In this document: piece after piece, positions 22,778-31,846 of the stretch
Layout of the letters: each line of letters starts with the position of its first letter
Numbering within the stretch: the first letter of the stretch is position 1
Assembly (NCBI RefSeq): GCF_963678635.1
Contig: NC_087066.1
Span: forward strand, 8,337,954-8,401,953
Reading direction: 5' to 3'
Source: Symsagittifera roscoffensis
Taxonomy: Eukaryota; Xenacoelomorpha; Acoela; Convolutidae
DNA: 64,000 nt
The notes under the pieces: generated by a model
What the model saw: the letters and a program-made list of their open reading frames with translations, nothing else
What the model was told of the DNA's origin: nothing
Database searches by the model: none
Position numbers and translations under genes: made by a program

Positions 22778-24583
22778 TTAGTCGTCGGGGAAAAAACCGT
22801 GGGGGAAGATGTCGTGAATTAGTTCTGAAGTTGTTAGTAGTTTAGCTAAGATGCGGATGATATTTTTAGTCTGAAGCAGTGGCCAAAGCAATTGAAGTGC
22901 CTTAATAGTGGTTAGTTCTTCAGTGCCAACTGCAAACTCATAAGGTGTGTTTTGGATTAGATTATATAATTTGTGATTGAATTTAGTGTTGTGGATGAAT
23001 TCTAAAATTGGGATTTCTATAGGTTGTACAAACTCGTGCGGGATAAGGAAGGGTCGGGATTCTTCGGCGTTGAAGGTCTTGGTGATGGGACAGAAGATGT
23101 ACATTTGGGTTATGGGATCATAATTGCGAAGAATACCATGAAGGTTAGTGTCTTTAATACAATATGTGAAATTTAGGAAAAATGGTGAAGTGTATTTGGA
23201 ATTAATGAATTGAAAACGATGGTGTGGTTGTCTAGAGGGTGTGTGTAGGTCAAAGTGATTTTGGATGAAGCGATAATAACTATATGTGTGGGTTTGTTTA
23301 GTGCGCAACATAATATCGTGTGAGCAGTGTAAATCTCTTTCGTGTGGTGCAAGGAAATGAAAGGTTAGTGAAAATATTTGGAAGCGTTCTTTAAAACTTT
23401 CGTATGCTTGTGTGTCTGTTAGTGCTTCTGAAATAATGTGATCAAACTTTCGGTCGAAGATGTTTAGTGTAAATATATATGGTGTCTTGATGAAAAATTT
23501 CTCGGTAATTTGTGGATTAGCGAAGCGATCGTCGTCTAAGAATTGATCTTGGTTAGCTCTGATGATGTTGTGATCATAGTATTCGAGTGTATATTCGTTA
23601 GCTCTAGGTGCAGTGTGTGTTTTTAGTGATTTTTTATATCCAACGTAAGTAAATTGTCTAGCGGTTAGTGGTGTAGTGAGTCGATATAGCATGTCCGTAT
23701 TTCGCTCTATATCGATGTGAGTGTTAGATAAAGGTAAGCAAAGAGGGTTAGTAAAATGATAATATGATGTCCAAGAGAGAGTGGGCATTAAAACGTATTC
23801 ATCTACAAAGTTGTGTGTTTCGTTAGTGTCGTGGGGGGTGTTTAAGGTGTATTGTGGGAATGAGGGTAAGGTGATGGCTAAAAATTCTTTTGTGTTAGTA
23901 TGCTTGGGGTGGTTGATGTATTCACGGGCTGTTCCTGGTTTTGCTGGGAAAGGATGGTTGGGGAACTTTCTTTTAAAAGTGCGGTAAGCTCTATTAGTGT
24001 TGAGTGAAGATTCAGTTGATGTTGATGATGGTGCTAATGATTCAGTATAATTTGAAGAGGGTGTAGGGGTAGGGGGGTTGGATGAATTTATTGTGGAGGA
24101 GATTTGGTTTTTTGTTGGGGTATGGAGGTGGTAGGGTTGTTGTTGAAGGGTAATAAAATTATCTAGCTCTGGGGAGATTCGGGGGGTGTCTGGAGAATGA
24201 GATGATTGGTCAGAATGGTATGAGGAGTAGGTTGGGGTAACTTGGGAAGCATAAGAGGGTGTGGGAGTGATTGGGTCAGGGTTATTGGATAATATGGGTT
24301 GAAAAGGGGGTTGAGAAAAATTAGAAGAGTTATGAAAATGATTTGATGGGGATGGTTCTGAGTCGGCAAATTCATCGGGGGTTTCAATATTCGGGTTATT
24401 GAGTTGTGAGATGGAATATAAAACTGAGATGTGTGAATTAGTGTCGGAATTCATGCCTGATGTTACATTACTAGATGGAAAATCGGGTGGCGGAAAAGCA
24501 AAAAGTGGTATTATTGGGATTGGAGAGGTAAGATTGGTTGGGTGGGAATGTGATCGGTGTAGTGATCCAAGTTGGCGGCTCAT
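22778..24583 (-). CDS. 601-aa protein of unknown type downstream of env
   Basis: Starts with the ATG that overlaps the env stop. Residues 1-210 are Ser/Thr/Pro/Asn-rich and disordered. Residues 210-601 are rich in Phe, Tyr, His and Ile with regular spacing, suggesting a folded domain; no known motif, signal peptide or membrane segment is seen. It has the same A/C-rich codon use as gag and env, so it belongs to the element. A third large gene 3' of env is unusual for animal LTR elements. Function unknown. Confidence 0.7.
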   Translation of the reverse strand: MSRQLGSLHRSHSHPTNLTSPIPIIPLFAFPPPDFPSSNVTSGMNSDTNSHISVLYSISQLNNPNIETPDEFADSEPSPSNHFHNSSNFSQPPFQPILSNNPDPITPTPSYASQVTPTYSSYHSDQSSHSPDTPRISPELDNFITLQQQPYHLHTPTKNQISSTINSSNPPTPTPSSNYTESLAPSSTSTESSLNTNRAYRTFKRKFPNHPFPAKPGTAREYINHPKHTNTKEFLAITLPSFPQYTLNTPHDTNETHNFVDEYVLMPTLSWTSYYHFTNPLCLPLSNTHIDIERNTDMLYRLTTPLTARQFTYVGYKKSLKTHTAPRANEYTLEYYDHNIIRANQDQFLDDDRFANPQITEKFFIKTPYIFTLNIFDRKFDHIISEALTDTQAYESFKERFQIFSLTFHFLAPHERDLHCSHDIMLRTKQTHTYSYYRFIQNHFDLHTPSRQPHHRFQFINSKYTSPFFLNFTYCIKDTNLHGILRNYDPITQMYIFCPITKTFNAEESRPFLIPHEFVQPIEIPILEFIHNTKFNHKLYNLIQNTPYEFAVGTEELTTIKALQLLWPLLQTKNIIRILAKLLTTSELIHDIFPHGFFPDD

Positions 24584-27198
24584 CGTGGGCTAAAAAAATG
24601 ATTATTTTGAGACTGAAAAGCGGTGGTATGGGGTTGTTCAATAATTTGTTCATAAGTATTATCATCTTGTGACTGGTGTGTCATTATATGTTGGATGGGA
24701 CTTTGTGATGTGGTGAGTCGAAAATTTGGATTATGTGTGATGGCTAAATTTCGAAAATTTCGTGGGACTAGGGATAGTGGATGGTTATTTGGTAGGGGTG
24801 GTAATTGTGGTGCCGTTGGCGTTATGTCTACATTGTTATGTTCTTCGTCGTATGTATTTTGTCGTGTTGCTATTTTTGTGTTATATTCTTTTATTTGTGC
24901 GTCTAAAAGAATTTTGTTTATAGATGTAGAAAAGATTCCAAAAAATCCTGCAAAGAGTATGCGTGCTACGCTTGCTTGTCTGTTTACTTGTGTGTGTATA
25001 GCACATGTGTTGTAGATTCCTTTTAAAAGTGAGAAAAGAAATCCAATAAAGTTAAACATTGCGTATAAAATAGTCAATTTTTCTAAGATGTAGTAGGGCC
25101 ATCCTAGAAAATCGAGGATCTCATTTTTGAGTGTAACAAAGCTAAAAATGTTAATTGGTGATATATCTTGGGGACGGTATTTTTCACCGTTTAGATATAT
25201 ATAATCTTTAATGTCTTTAAAATATCCGCTATAGTCTTGCGTGTAGATATCGGCAAATCCTGCGGTTTCTGCAAGTTTGCGTAAATTTTGGTCTATTGAT
25301 TGTCTTTGTATAGTGTCCATTTGTGTTAATAATTCTTGGAATTGTTGTGTTCTAATGTGATGTTGAATATCTGATTTTGAGTATATTCCTATTGATTGTA
25401 AGTCTATATTTGGGTTTCGAGCAATAGCGCGAATGCTTTCTGGTGAAAATTTTTTGAGTGATTGCATTAATGTGGGATATGGAGTGAGAAGATAATATTT
25501 ATTTTCATCAGGGTTTAGTTGTACTACATTGTGGCTGTTTTCTGATCCACATGGGACTGCGGTATCCCAGAAATAGGTTCTTCGTGAAAGTGTATCCACG
25601 AAATGTACTTTATTCTTATAAAAGATAGGGATTCTTTTATAACATCGTTTATCTTCAAAAACGTATAGTGGTGATACTTTTTTAGTACAAGTATAAAACC
25701 ATAAGATGTTTCCTTCATAGTCTAAAAAATTTGATCTATTTCCAGATAATAAGTATCCTGCATAGGGTATTTTTAATACTGCTAGTGCAAGTGATTGTAA
25801 TATTTGTGTTCGTTCTAATTCGCATAGTTGGTGTAGTGTTTCTAATTCGGAGAGTGACATTTCTTGAAAAATTCGGCTAATTGTATAATCTAGTTTCATA
25901 TCTAAATGAATATCATAGTGGATATTACCGAAATATGTAGTATTCATTAGTGATAATTCTTGTAAGCGTGTGCTTCTGGTGTCATGGGGTTTTAGATGTC
26001 CACCAGGTTGTCCGTTGCTTTTTTCAAAATTAACTGGTATATAGGATGTTCCTTCGTTTGGAGGATGACCTGTGGCATATGGGTCGATTTTTACTTTTCC
26101 AGTGGTCATGTCGAATCCTTTTTCGTATTCAACTAATATTTCAGAGTATTGTGTTCTGTGAAGTGGGTTTCTGTATTTACATGCAAGTTCTGTTTCTTGA
26201 TATATTTGAAAACGTGTCAATTTATTTTCTATATTGTCTATGTTTCTAAAATTAGAACTTAGTTTTCGTGATGGATGGACTTGTTCATATGGAATTGTTT
26301 GTATAAAATATTTTTCGTGAAATTTTATCATACGAGCGTGTATTTTTGCTACTTGAAATGTTGTACATGTATCTTCGGGGAACCAAACAATTGTTGCTTG
26401 TGTTCTCGTTGTAGGGTCGCAATAACCTTGATCATTTTTACAAGGTAATCGGATTCCTTGATAGATCATTGTATTATCTGATAAATCTCGTGTTAGTTGT
26501 ATTTTTTCGAGTTGTATTTTCCAATCGAAAAACATTATTTCTTGGTATCCTTTATTTTTTGTGTCTGCTTTGCAGTTTGATGGGTCATTTATACCAATGT
26601 GTGGTATCCAATGTTTATCGTGTAGGTCATAGGTTAATCGTCCGTGTGCGCCGTTATACGGGTATTTGTTGTCTAGTTTTATATGTCCTTGGTGTCTTTC
26701 AAGTTGTGATTGATGTACAGAGTCTGAAAAAACTTGAAAATTAACTAACTTTCTTGCGGAGTTTTTATTTTGTGTGATGTTTAGTCTAAGTAATTCACTT
26801 TTACAATCGTCGGGATTGAGATGTAAAAGACGTTCTATATTACTCTGATAGAATGATTCATGGTCAAGTCGGTTTTTGTTTCCGTTCGAGACTTGTGAAC
26901 AATGTACTTTCTTTTCGGAAAATGTTGCTGTGAATTTATAACCTGTAACTGTTGTTGCTCGGGCTTTTGAATAGAGTGTTGCTATTACATCTGTGGTTTC
27001 TATAGCTTGTGGTTCTGTTTCACATTGTGATACTTGATTTATTGCATATTTATGTAGTGTTTTTTGTTCATTTTCTTCACAATCGTAATGTGTTACTAAT
27101 AAATCTTGTGGTCCTGTACGAGGGGAAGGGTTTATGTTTTGATTTGAGATTACTAGAAAAAGGAGTTGGAGAAAAATTAATAATTTTAGAATATACAT
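24580..27198 (-). CDS. env: Envelope-like glycoprotein, 872 aa
   Basis: The N-terminus (about residues 1-19, LKLLIFLQLLFLVIS core) is a signal peptide. The ectodomain of about 680 residues has paired cysteines starting with HYDCEENEQ and several N-x-S/T sites (LNIT, MNTT, GNRS). A long hydrophobic stretch (about 700-731) is the likely membrane anchor. A second, shorter one (745-765) follows, then a cytoplasmic tail of about 105 residues rich in Gln/Asn/Pro. No obvious furin site was noted. Position after pol and topology are those of an errantivirus-type envelope. The fold class is unassigned. Its TGA overlaps the ATG of the next ORF (ATGA). Confidence 0.8.
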   Translation of the reverse strand: MYILKLLIFLQLLFLVISNQNINPSPRTGPQDLLVTHYDCEENEQKTLHKYAINQVSQCETEPQAIETTDVIATLYSKARATTVTGYKFTATFSEKKVHCSQVSNGNKNRLDHESFYQSNIERLLHLNPDDCKSELLRLNITQNKNSARKLVNFQVFSDSVHQSQLERHQGHIKLDNKYPYNGAHGRLTYDLHDKHWIPHIGINDPSNCKADTKNKGYQEIMFFDWKIQLEKIQLTRDLSDNTMIYQGIRLPCKNDQGYCDPTTRTQATIVWFPEDTCTTFQVAKIHARMIKFHEKYFIQTIPYEQVHPSRKLSSNFRNIDNIENKLTRFQIYQETELACKYRNPLHRTQYSEILVEYEKGFDMTTGKVKIDPYATGHPPNEGTSYIPVNFEKSNGQPGGHLKPHDTRSTRLQELSLMNTTYFGNIHYDIHLDMKLDYTISRIFQEMSLSELETLHQLCELERTQILQSLALAVLKIPYAGYLLSGNRSNFLDYEGNILWFYTCTKKVSPLYVFEDKRCYKRIPIFYKNKVHFVDTLSRRTYFWDTAVPCGSENSHNVVQLNPDENKYYLLTPYPTLMQSLKKFSPESIRAIARNPNIDLQSIGIYSKSDIQHHIRTQQFQELLTQMDTIQRQSIDQNLRKLAETAGFADIYTQDYSGYFKDIKDYIYLNGEKYRPQDISPINIFSFVTLKNEILDFLGWPYYILEKLTILYAMFNFIGFLFSLLKGIYNTCAIHTQVNRQASVARILFAGFFGIFSTSINKILLDAQIKEYNTKIATRQNTYDEEHNNVDITPTAPQLPPLPNNHPLSLVPRNFRNLAITHNPNFRLTTSQSPIQHIMTHQSQDDNTYEQIIEQPHTTAFQSQNNHFFSPR

Positions 27199-28322
27199 GT
27201 GTATGATAATCCTGAGTATGGATTATAAAATGTAATGTAGCCAATTGTGTTTTTGGTATATCTGTCGTATTTGTATATTACTTCAGTAGTTATAAACGGT
27301 GGTGGTAGTGATTGAGCTGTTATGTTAGGTGGATTTAATGGGTAGGGATGTTGGGTAATATTATTTAACTTAACTGTGATTTCAAACTTTAATTGTAAAC
27401 TGTTTTGTTGGAGTATTTGAATATTGTGATCACGGATATCGTTGTGAATATCTTGGCGATATTGTAATCTATTAAGTGCCCAGTTATGAAGGCGGTTACT
27501 TTCTTGATGTTGTCCAAATAATGGTGGAGGTGCTGTAAATGTATTCCAATCTAGTCTTAAAGGAATATTTATTGATGATTGTTCTCGATATCTGGCGTCG
27601 AGATTATTTGGAAAATTTAAGTTAAAAGGTGGTGGCGAAATCTGGCTTATTGATGGTGTTGATGGTAGTGATAATGTTTCTGGTAGTGATGAGGATGTTG
27701 TTGTATCCGTAGAAATATCTATTGGATTATTGACTAAATTTAATTCACCTTGTGTAAATGAATGTGTTGTCCAATATGGTAGTCGTGATGCCTGGTTTGG
27801 GGGGTTAAAGGGATTTTCACGTATTTGTTCAGATGTTGGTGTTGAACCTAAGTAATCTGATGGTAGGCTTGAGGTGCTACGTTGTGAAAGAAGCGTAGGG
27901 GTTTCTGGTAATATACAAATGGGGTTTTCTGGAGTGTTTTGTGATGAAGATTGAGGTATATCAAAATGAACTCGGGGAGTTTGAAAATTTCTGTTTCGTC
28001 GAGGATGTATAATTTGTCTATTTATTTCGACTGTATTTTGGTTTTGACTAGGATTTCTTATTCTACTTAGTTCTTGTGCTAGTGTTGGGTATAGGTTATA
28101 TGTTGGTTCGCTTAGAGGTGCTTGTCGTTGAACTGGTTCTAGTGGTTCTGATAAACGAGCATGTCGTTCTTCAAAAGTGTATGGATTGTCTTGAAAAGAA
28201 ATTCGTGTAGATGTTTGAGGATTTTGAGTAATTGAAGGTGGTGTTTGGTTATCTTGGGATGATGTCGGTGAAGACTGACTTTGTGACTGTTGGGTAGCAA
28301 TTTTTGATGGATTTTTGAATTG
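27186..28322 (-). CDS. 378-codon open frame without any AUG in its first ~315 codons
   Basis: Reading from after TAA (28325-28323), the frame stays open to TAA at 27188-27186 with no in-frame ATG, GTG or TTG over most of its length. The first two thirds are Ser/Thr/Pro/Gln-rich. The last 120 residues look folded (LDWNTFTAPPPLFGQ, LHNWALNRLQYRQD, then an N-glycosylation-type NNIT). It overlaps the envelope start by 13 nt. Composition matches neighbouring element genes, so it is probably coding. Possible entry: splicing to an upstream start (candidate acceptors near 28290-28265), or non-AUG initiation. A single frameshift from the preceding ORF is excluded by the intervening stop. Confidence 0.65.
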   Translation of the reverse strand, partial: QFKNPSKIATQQSQSQSSPTSSQDNQTPPSITQNPQTSTRISFQDNPYTFEERHARLSEPLEPVQRQAPLSEPTYNLYPTLAQELSRIRNPSQNQNTVEINRQIIHPRRNRNFQTPRVHFDIPQSSSQNTPENPICILPETPTLLSQRSTSSLPSDYLGSTPTSEQIRENPFNPPNQASRLPYWTTHSFTQGELNLVNNPIDISTDTTTSSSLPETLSLPSTPSISQISPPPFNLNFPNNLDARYREQSSINIPLRLDWNTFTAPPPLFGQHQESNRLHNWALNRLQYRQDIHNDIRDHNIQILQQNSLQLKFEITVKLNNITQHPYPLNPPNITAQSLPPPFITTEVIYKYDRYTKNTIGYITFYNPYSGLSYTCIF

Positions 28323-28327
28323 TTACT

Positions 28328-28516
28328 TTAGTGGGAAGGTTTATGTTTATTATAATATTCTTCCAAAAAAATAATTAGAAAAATTGTTGCTAGGGCAAAT
28401 GTGAAGATTGCTTTCTTTATACATTTACATATTGTCAAAATGAGGGATGATAAGAATGCTATGAAAATTACAAACAATAAAAAAATATCAGTTCTACTGA
28501 AAATTTTTCGTATCAT
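28328..28516 (-). CDS. Small hydrophobic ORF B, 62 aa
   Basis: Starts with ATG overlapping the previous stop. Two hydrophobic segments (about residues 11-30 and 35-52) with a Cys-Lys-Cys-Ile-Lys-Lys turn between them suggest a hairpin membrane protein. It ends 5 nt before the next long frame opens. Confidence 0.5.
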   Translation of the reverse strand: MIRKIFSRTDIFLLFVIFIAFLSSLILTICKCIKKAIFTFALATIFLIIFLEEYYNKHKPSH

Positions 28517-28743
28517 TTAGACAAGTTATATGAATCGTACCTGTGGATGTAATCAAGGGTTTTGGAAAGTTGGAGGAATAGTTCGAGTATAGTGTAGAAA
28601 ATTAAAAAAATGTTACAAAAAATGATTAGGATTATTAGAAAAGATTCAAGTATATCAAAAAGAAATATTATAAAGGTTTCAAGTTTTGTAAAAAAATGTT
28701 TAAAATTTATGAGTATTTGAGTAACTGATTGAGAGAAGAGCAT
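28513..28743 (-). CDS. Small hydrophobic ORF A, 76 aa
   Basis: Starts with ATG immediately after a stop codon. A Phe/Ile/Leu-rich stretch (about residues 22-58) is long enough for one or two membrane spans. Its TGA overlaps the ATG of the next ORF (ATGA, 28516-28513). No family recognised; a viroporin-like or membrane accessory role is only a guess from hydrophobicity and position before the envelope gene. Confidence 0.5.
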   Translation of the reverse strand: MLFSQSVTQILINFKHFFTKLETFIIFLFDILESFLIILIIFCNIFLIFYTILELFLQLSKTLDYIHRYDSYNLSK

Positions 28744-29341
28744 TTAAGAAATGATCTCTTGGTCGAATATTTTTTGCTGTTTGAGGCGATTTTCTAGTGT
28801 GGTCGGATTATTTATTAGTTTTTTGACAAGTGGGTTGAGTTTTGTAAAAAATTGTTGGGGGCAATTTTCATGGTGATTGGGAGGTCGTCTTTTTCTTTAT
28901 TTTTGTTTGTCAAATGATCCGGGGTATGGTGAGATTTTTATGCTTTAGGCTAATTGAAATGTTCATTTTGTTACTTTAGGCTAAGTTAACAAATTTGTTT
29001 TGGGGGTATTCGTGGTCTGAGTTGGGGAAATATTGTTGATCTTTGGGTTATTAGATAAGGGAGGGGTACGGTATTATGGTGATATTTATTTTAGTTGTCA
29101 AGTTGGAGTGGTTTGCTTATTTTTGACCTGGAGGTCGTAAAGTTATAGTTATAGATGTGCCTGGAGTTCTATATGATTCGTCTAATTGGTCTTAGTTTGA
29201 GTTAGAGAAAGTGACGGATTGGATGAATCCTATTGGTCTATTTTGAACTAGAATTATTACGTACTTGTCAGCATGTTATTTTGAAAAATGTAAATGAAAA
29301 ATGTTTCGGAGGTTTCAAGATAGTGAAGTATAATGTTAAAA
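28744..29341 (-). other. Pol-accessory gap with a 50-codon AUG-less frame
   Basis: Most of this stretch looks non-coding. Its last 150 bp holds a frame without ATG (starts after TAA near 28900, begins RKRRPPNHHENCP) that ends with TAA directly abutting the ATG of the next ORF. It might be a downstream exon of a spliced subgenomic RNA. Confidence 0.35.
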
Positions 29342-31846
29342 TTACTTTTGAAATTCCACTTTCTTTAAAATTTTAGATTGGGGGATGAATATTTTATAGT
29401 TTTTACGTGGTTGATTTCGGAGTCTTGTTGTTTTTCTATTTTCTGATTTGTCGATTTGTTCTTGGGGTATTATTTGTTCGGTCATTTTTCTATTTTTTCT
29501 TTGTTTTGGGGATTCTTTATGGTTTTGTGTATTGTTTTTGGTGGCGATTGGTTTTGTGTTTTGATTTTTGGTGGGGTTATCATTTTGTTCTGTGTTTTTC
29601 AGATGTGGTTCATTTTGAATGATTTTTAATCCTGTGAAAGAATATAATTGAGTTAATTCGCGGAGTGCGTATTCTTTTGGGTAATAAGGTAATAGGTTGT
29701 TTCGATGTTGAACGATTTCTTTTTTGTTTGAGTCGGTAATTTTATATGTGACATCAGTGGGTTTTGCAATTATTTGGTATGGTCCTTTTCGAAGGGGTTG
29801 TAATTTTTTAGAAATTCCTTTTTGAGTATTAAAATTAGGTATTAAAACAAATGTTCCAATTTTTAATTCGGAGGCTGGTGTAAAGCGTGAATTGATTTGT
29901 TCATTAATGTTTTGTCTTTGTAATAACTTTTTTGTTATTTTTTGATAAATTTCATTGTGTTTTTTATCTCTATTTAGAATCCATTCGGTGTGTGTACCGG
30001 AGGCTAGTTTAAGAATTTGTGGGTGATGAAAATGATCTTCATCGTGTGTATGTAAAGGTAGGTTATAACAAATTGAGTCTTTATTTGGTTGACAATAACC
30101 TTGTGCGTTTTTATGAGAATTTGCTGTAAACATTATTGGTTTGCGTGGCTTTTGGTTAAAAACCATTTCGCATGGTGACATTCCTAAAGTTGTTGTAATT
30201 TGTGAATTATACGCTAAGGGAAATAATTTTACATCTGCTGACCATTCGGTATATTTTGTATCATTTCCGTTGATGATACATCTGAGATATTCTTGTAATG
30301 AACGGTTCATACCTTCGACTAAGCCGTTTGTCCAAGGTGCATGAGATGTACGTGGTTTGTGTTTAATGTTATATAAATGACATAGTGTGATAATTTCATT
30401 ATTTATGAATTCTGTACCGTTGTCTGTAACTAAAATTTCTGGTAGTCCGAATTTTGCTATCCAGTGTTCATAGAGTGTTGAGTAAGCGTAATAAGCGTTA
30501 CAATGTGGTACTGGGTTAAGTGCTACATAATGTGTAAATGCGTCAACAATTACCATAATGTAGGAGTTTCCTTCGGATGAGGGTGAAATTGGTCCTTTTG
30601 TATCAAAGGAGATACGATGGTTAAAGTACAAGCTTTGTCCTTTAAAATCTTGTTTTTGTGCTATTTGTTTTTGATTTGGGTAAGGTTTATTTAGTTGACA
30701 TACTATACAGTCATTGCATAGTACTTTTATCCAAATTGGTGCATTTGGGAAGTAAAAATTTTGTATAAAATTTGAATATGTTTTTTCTGATCCAGAGTGT
30801 CCTTTAATATTTTGTGTATGTGAAATATTAAAAGCTATAAGAATCATACTTAAAGGGAGGCAGGGAACTGTAGATTCATTCAGGTTATACTCTAAAAGGT
30901 CTGTATTTTCGTTAATTGTTGTGTTGTTAAATTTGCGAAAGTATCGGAGGAGTGTTTTGTTTCCTAGAATGGTTGAATCTGCCTTGACAGGTTTAGTTTT
31001 ATATTTGTGCCATGATTTTAGTTGTCTAATTATCGGGTCAATATTTTGATAATGTTTCAGTGTTGAAATTGTAATCGTTTCTGTTGGAGGGAGAAAAATG
31101 TTTTCAATTTCGAATTTAGATAAGGGTATTGTATCAAGTGGGTCGTGAAGGTCAAAAACTTGATTTATTGTGTATTTTGAATCATTTTTTTGTGGTCCTG
31201 ATAAATTTATTTTATCAGTTAAATCTTCTTTTTCAATTAGTGGAAAATGGTCTTTCTTAGGCGGGTGTTGTTTTGTTCGTTTTTGTTGGGTGTTATTTTT
31301 TATCCATTGAGAATATGGGATTGGTTTGAAAGTTGATGTTCCAAGTAGATCAACTTCATAATGATTATTTTGACAATCTAAATAAAGTGGGAAATGTTGT
31401 AAATTATTTATTTGTGATTGTTCAATATCAGTTTTTACTGCATATTTGCATTCCAATCGGGGTGATGTTTCGTTTTCTGCAAGGTAGAATTTTATGTTTT
31501 TGGGTATTTCAACTGTTGTTTTTCGTGTAAGTAATTCAGGTGGTGTATTTCGACTTAAGGTGTCTGGTAATGCAAGATTTTTTCCTGCAGTCCAAACTAT
31601 ATGTAAGTTTGGAAATTTCATTAGAATTAGTTGAAATCTGTAAACTCGGTGGTTTGGGTTAGATTTTTGTGTAAAGAGAAAGATGATTGGTTTATGGTCT
31701 GTGAATAGAACTGTTGGATGTTTTGATCCAAGTATCAGAAATTCATATTCTGTTAGTGTATATATTATGGCTGTACATTCTCTCATTAGAGTTGAGAGTC
31801 GTAGCTCTGCTTGAGTGAATAATCGAGAATTTACATTTTGATTCAT
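29342..31846 (-). CDS. pol: RNase H - integrase part of Pol (834 codons)
   Basis: The frame's apparent ATG is accidental; it is the downstream part of Pol cut off by the RT deletion and lies in a different frame. RNase H residues are seen at 8-100 (FTQAELRLSTLMREC, TDHKP at 49-53, DTLSRN at 95-100). The integrase zinc domain is H343/H350/C380/C383 and the catalytic triad D415, D475, E511 (D-35-E spacing). A GPY-type C-terminal module is at 688-690. The last 80 residues are basic and low-complexity. Integrase itself looks intact. It could be made only if the copy is read in another frame or supplied in trans. Confidence 0.9.
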   Translation of the reverse strand: MNQNVNSRLFTQAELRLSTLMRECTAIIYTLTEYEFLILGSKHPTVLFTDHKPIIFLFTQKSNPNHRVYRFQLILMKFPNLHIVWTAGKNLALPDTLSRNTPPELLTRKTTVEIPKNIKFYLAENETSPRLECKYAVKTDIEQSQINNLQHFPLYLDCQNNHYEVDLLGTSTFKPIPYSQWIKNNTQQKRTKQHPPKKDHFPLIEKEDLTDKINLSGPQKNDSKYTINQVFDLHDPLDTIPLSKFEIENIFLPPTETITISTLKHYQNIDPIIRQLKSWHKYKTKPVKADSTILGNKTLLRYFRKFNNTTINENTDLLEYNLNESTVPCLPLSMILIAFNISHTQNIKGHSGSEKTYSNFIQNFYFPNAPIWIKVLCNDCIVCQLNKPYPNQKQIAQKQDFKGQSLYFNHRISFDTKGPISPSSEGNSYIMVIVDAFTHYVALNPVPHCNAYYAYSTLYEHWIAKFGLPEILVTDNGTEFINNEIITLCHLYNIKHKPRTSHAPWTNGLVEGMNRSLQEYLRCIINGNDTKYTEWSADVKLFPLAYNSQITTTLGMSPCEMVFNQKPRKPIMFTANSHKNAQGYCQPNKDSICYNLPLHTHDEDHFHHPQILKLASGTHTEWILNRDKKHNEIYQKITKKLLQRQNINEQINSRFTPASELKIGTFVLIPNFNTQKGISKKLQPLRKGPYQIIAKPTDVTYKITDSNKKEIVQHRNNLLPYYPKEYALRELTQLYSFTGLKIIQNEPHLKNTEQNDNPTKNQNTKPIATKNNTQNHKESPKQRKNRKMTEQIIPQEQIDKSENRKTTRLRNQPRKNYKIFIPQSKILKKVEFQK

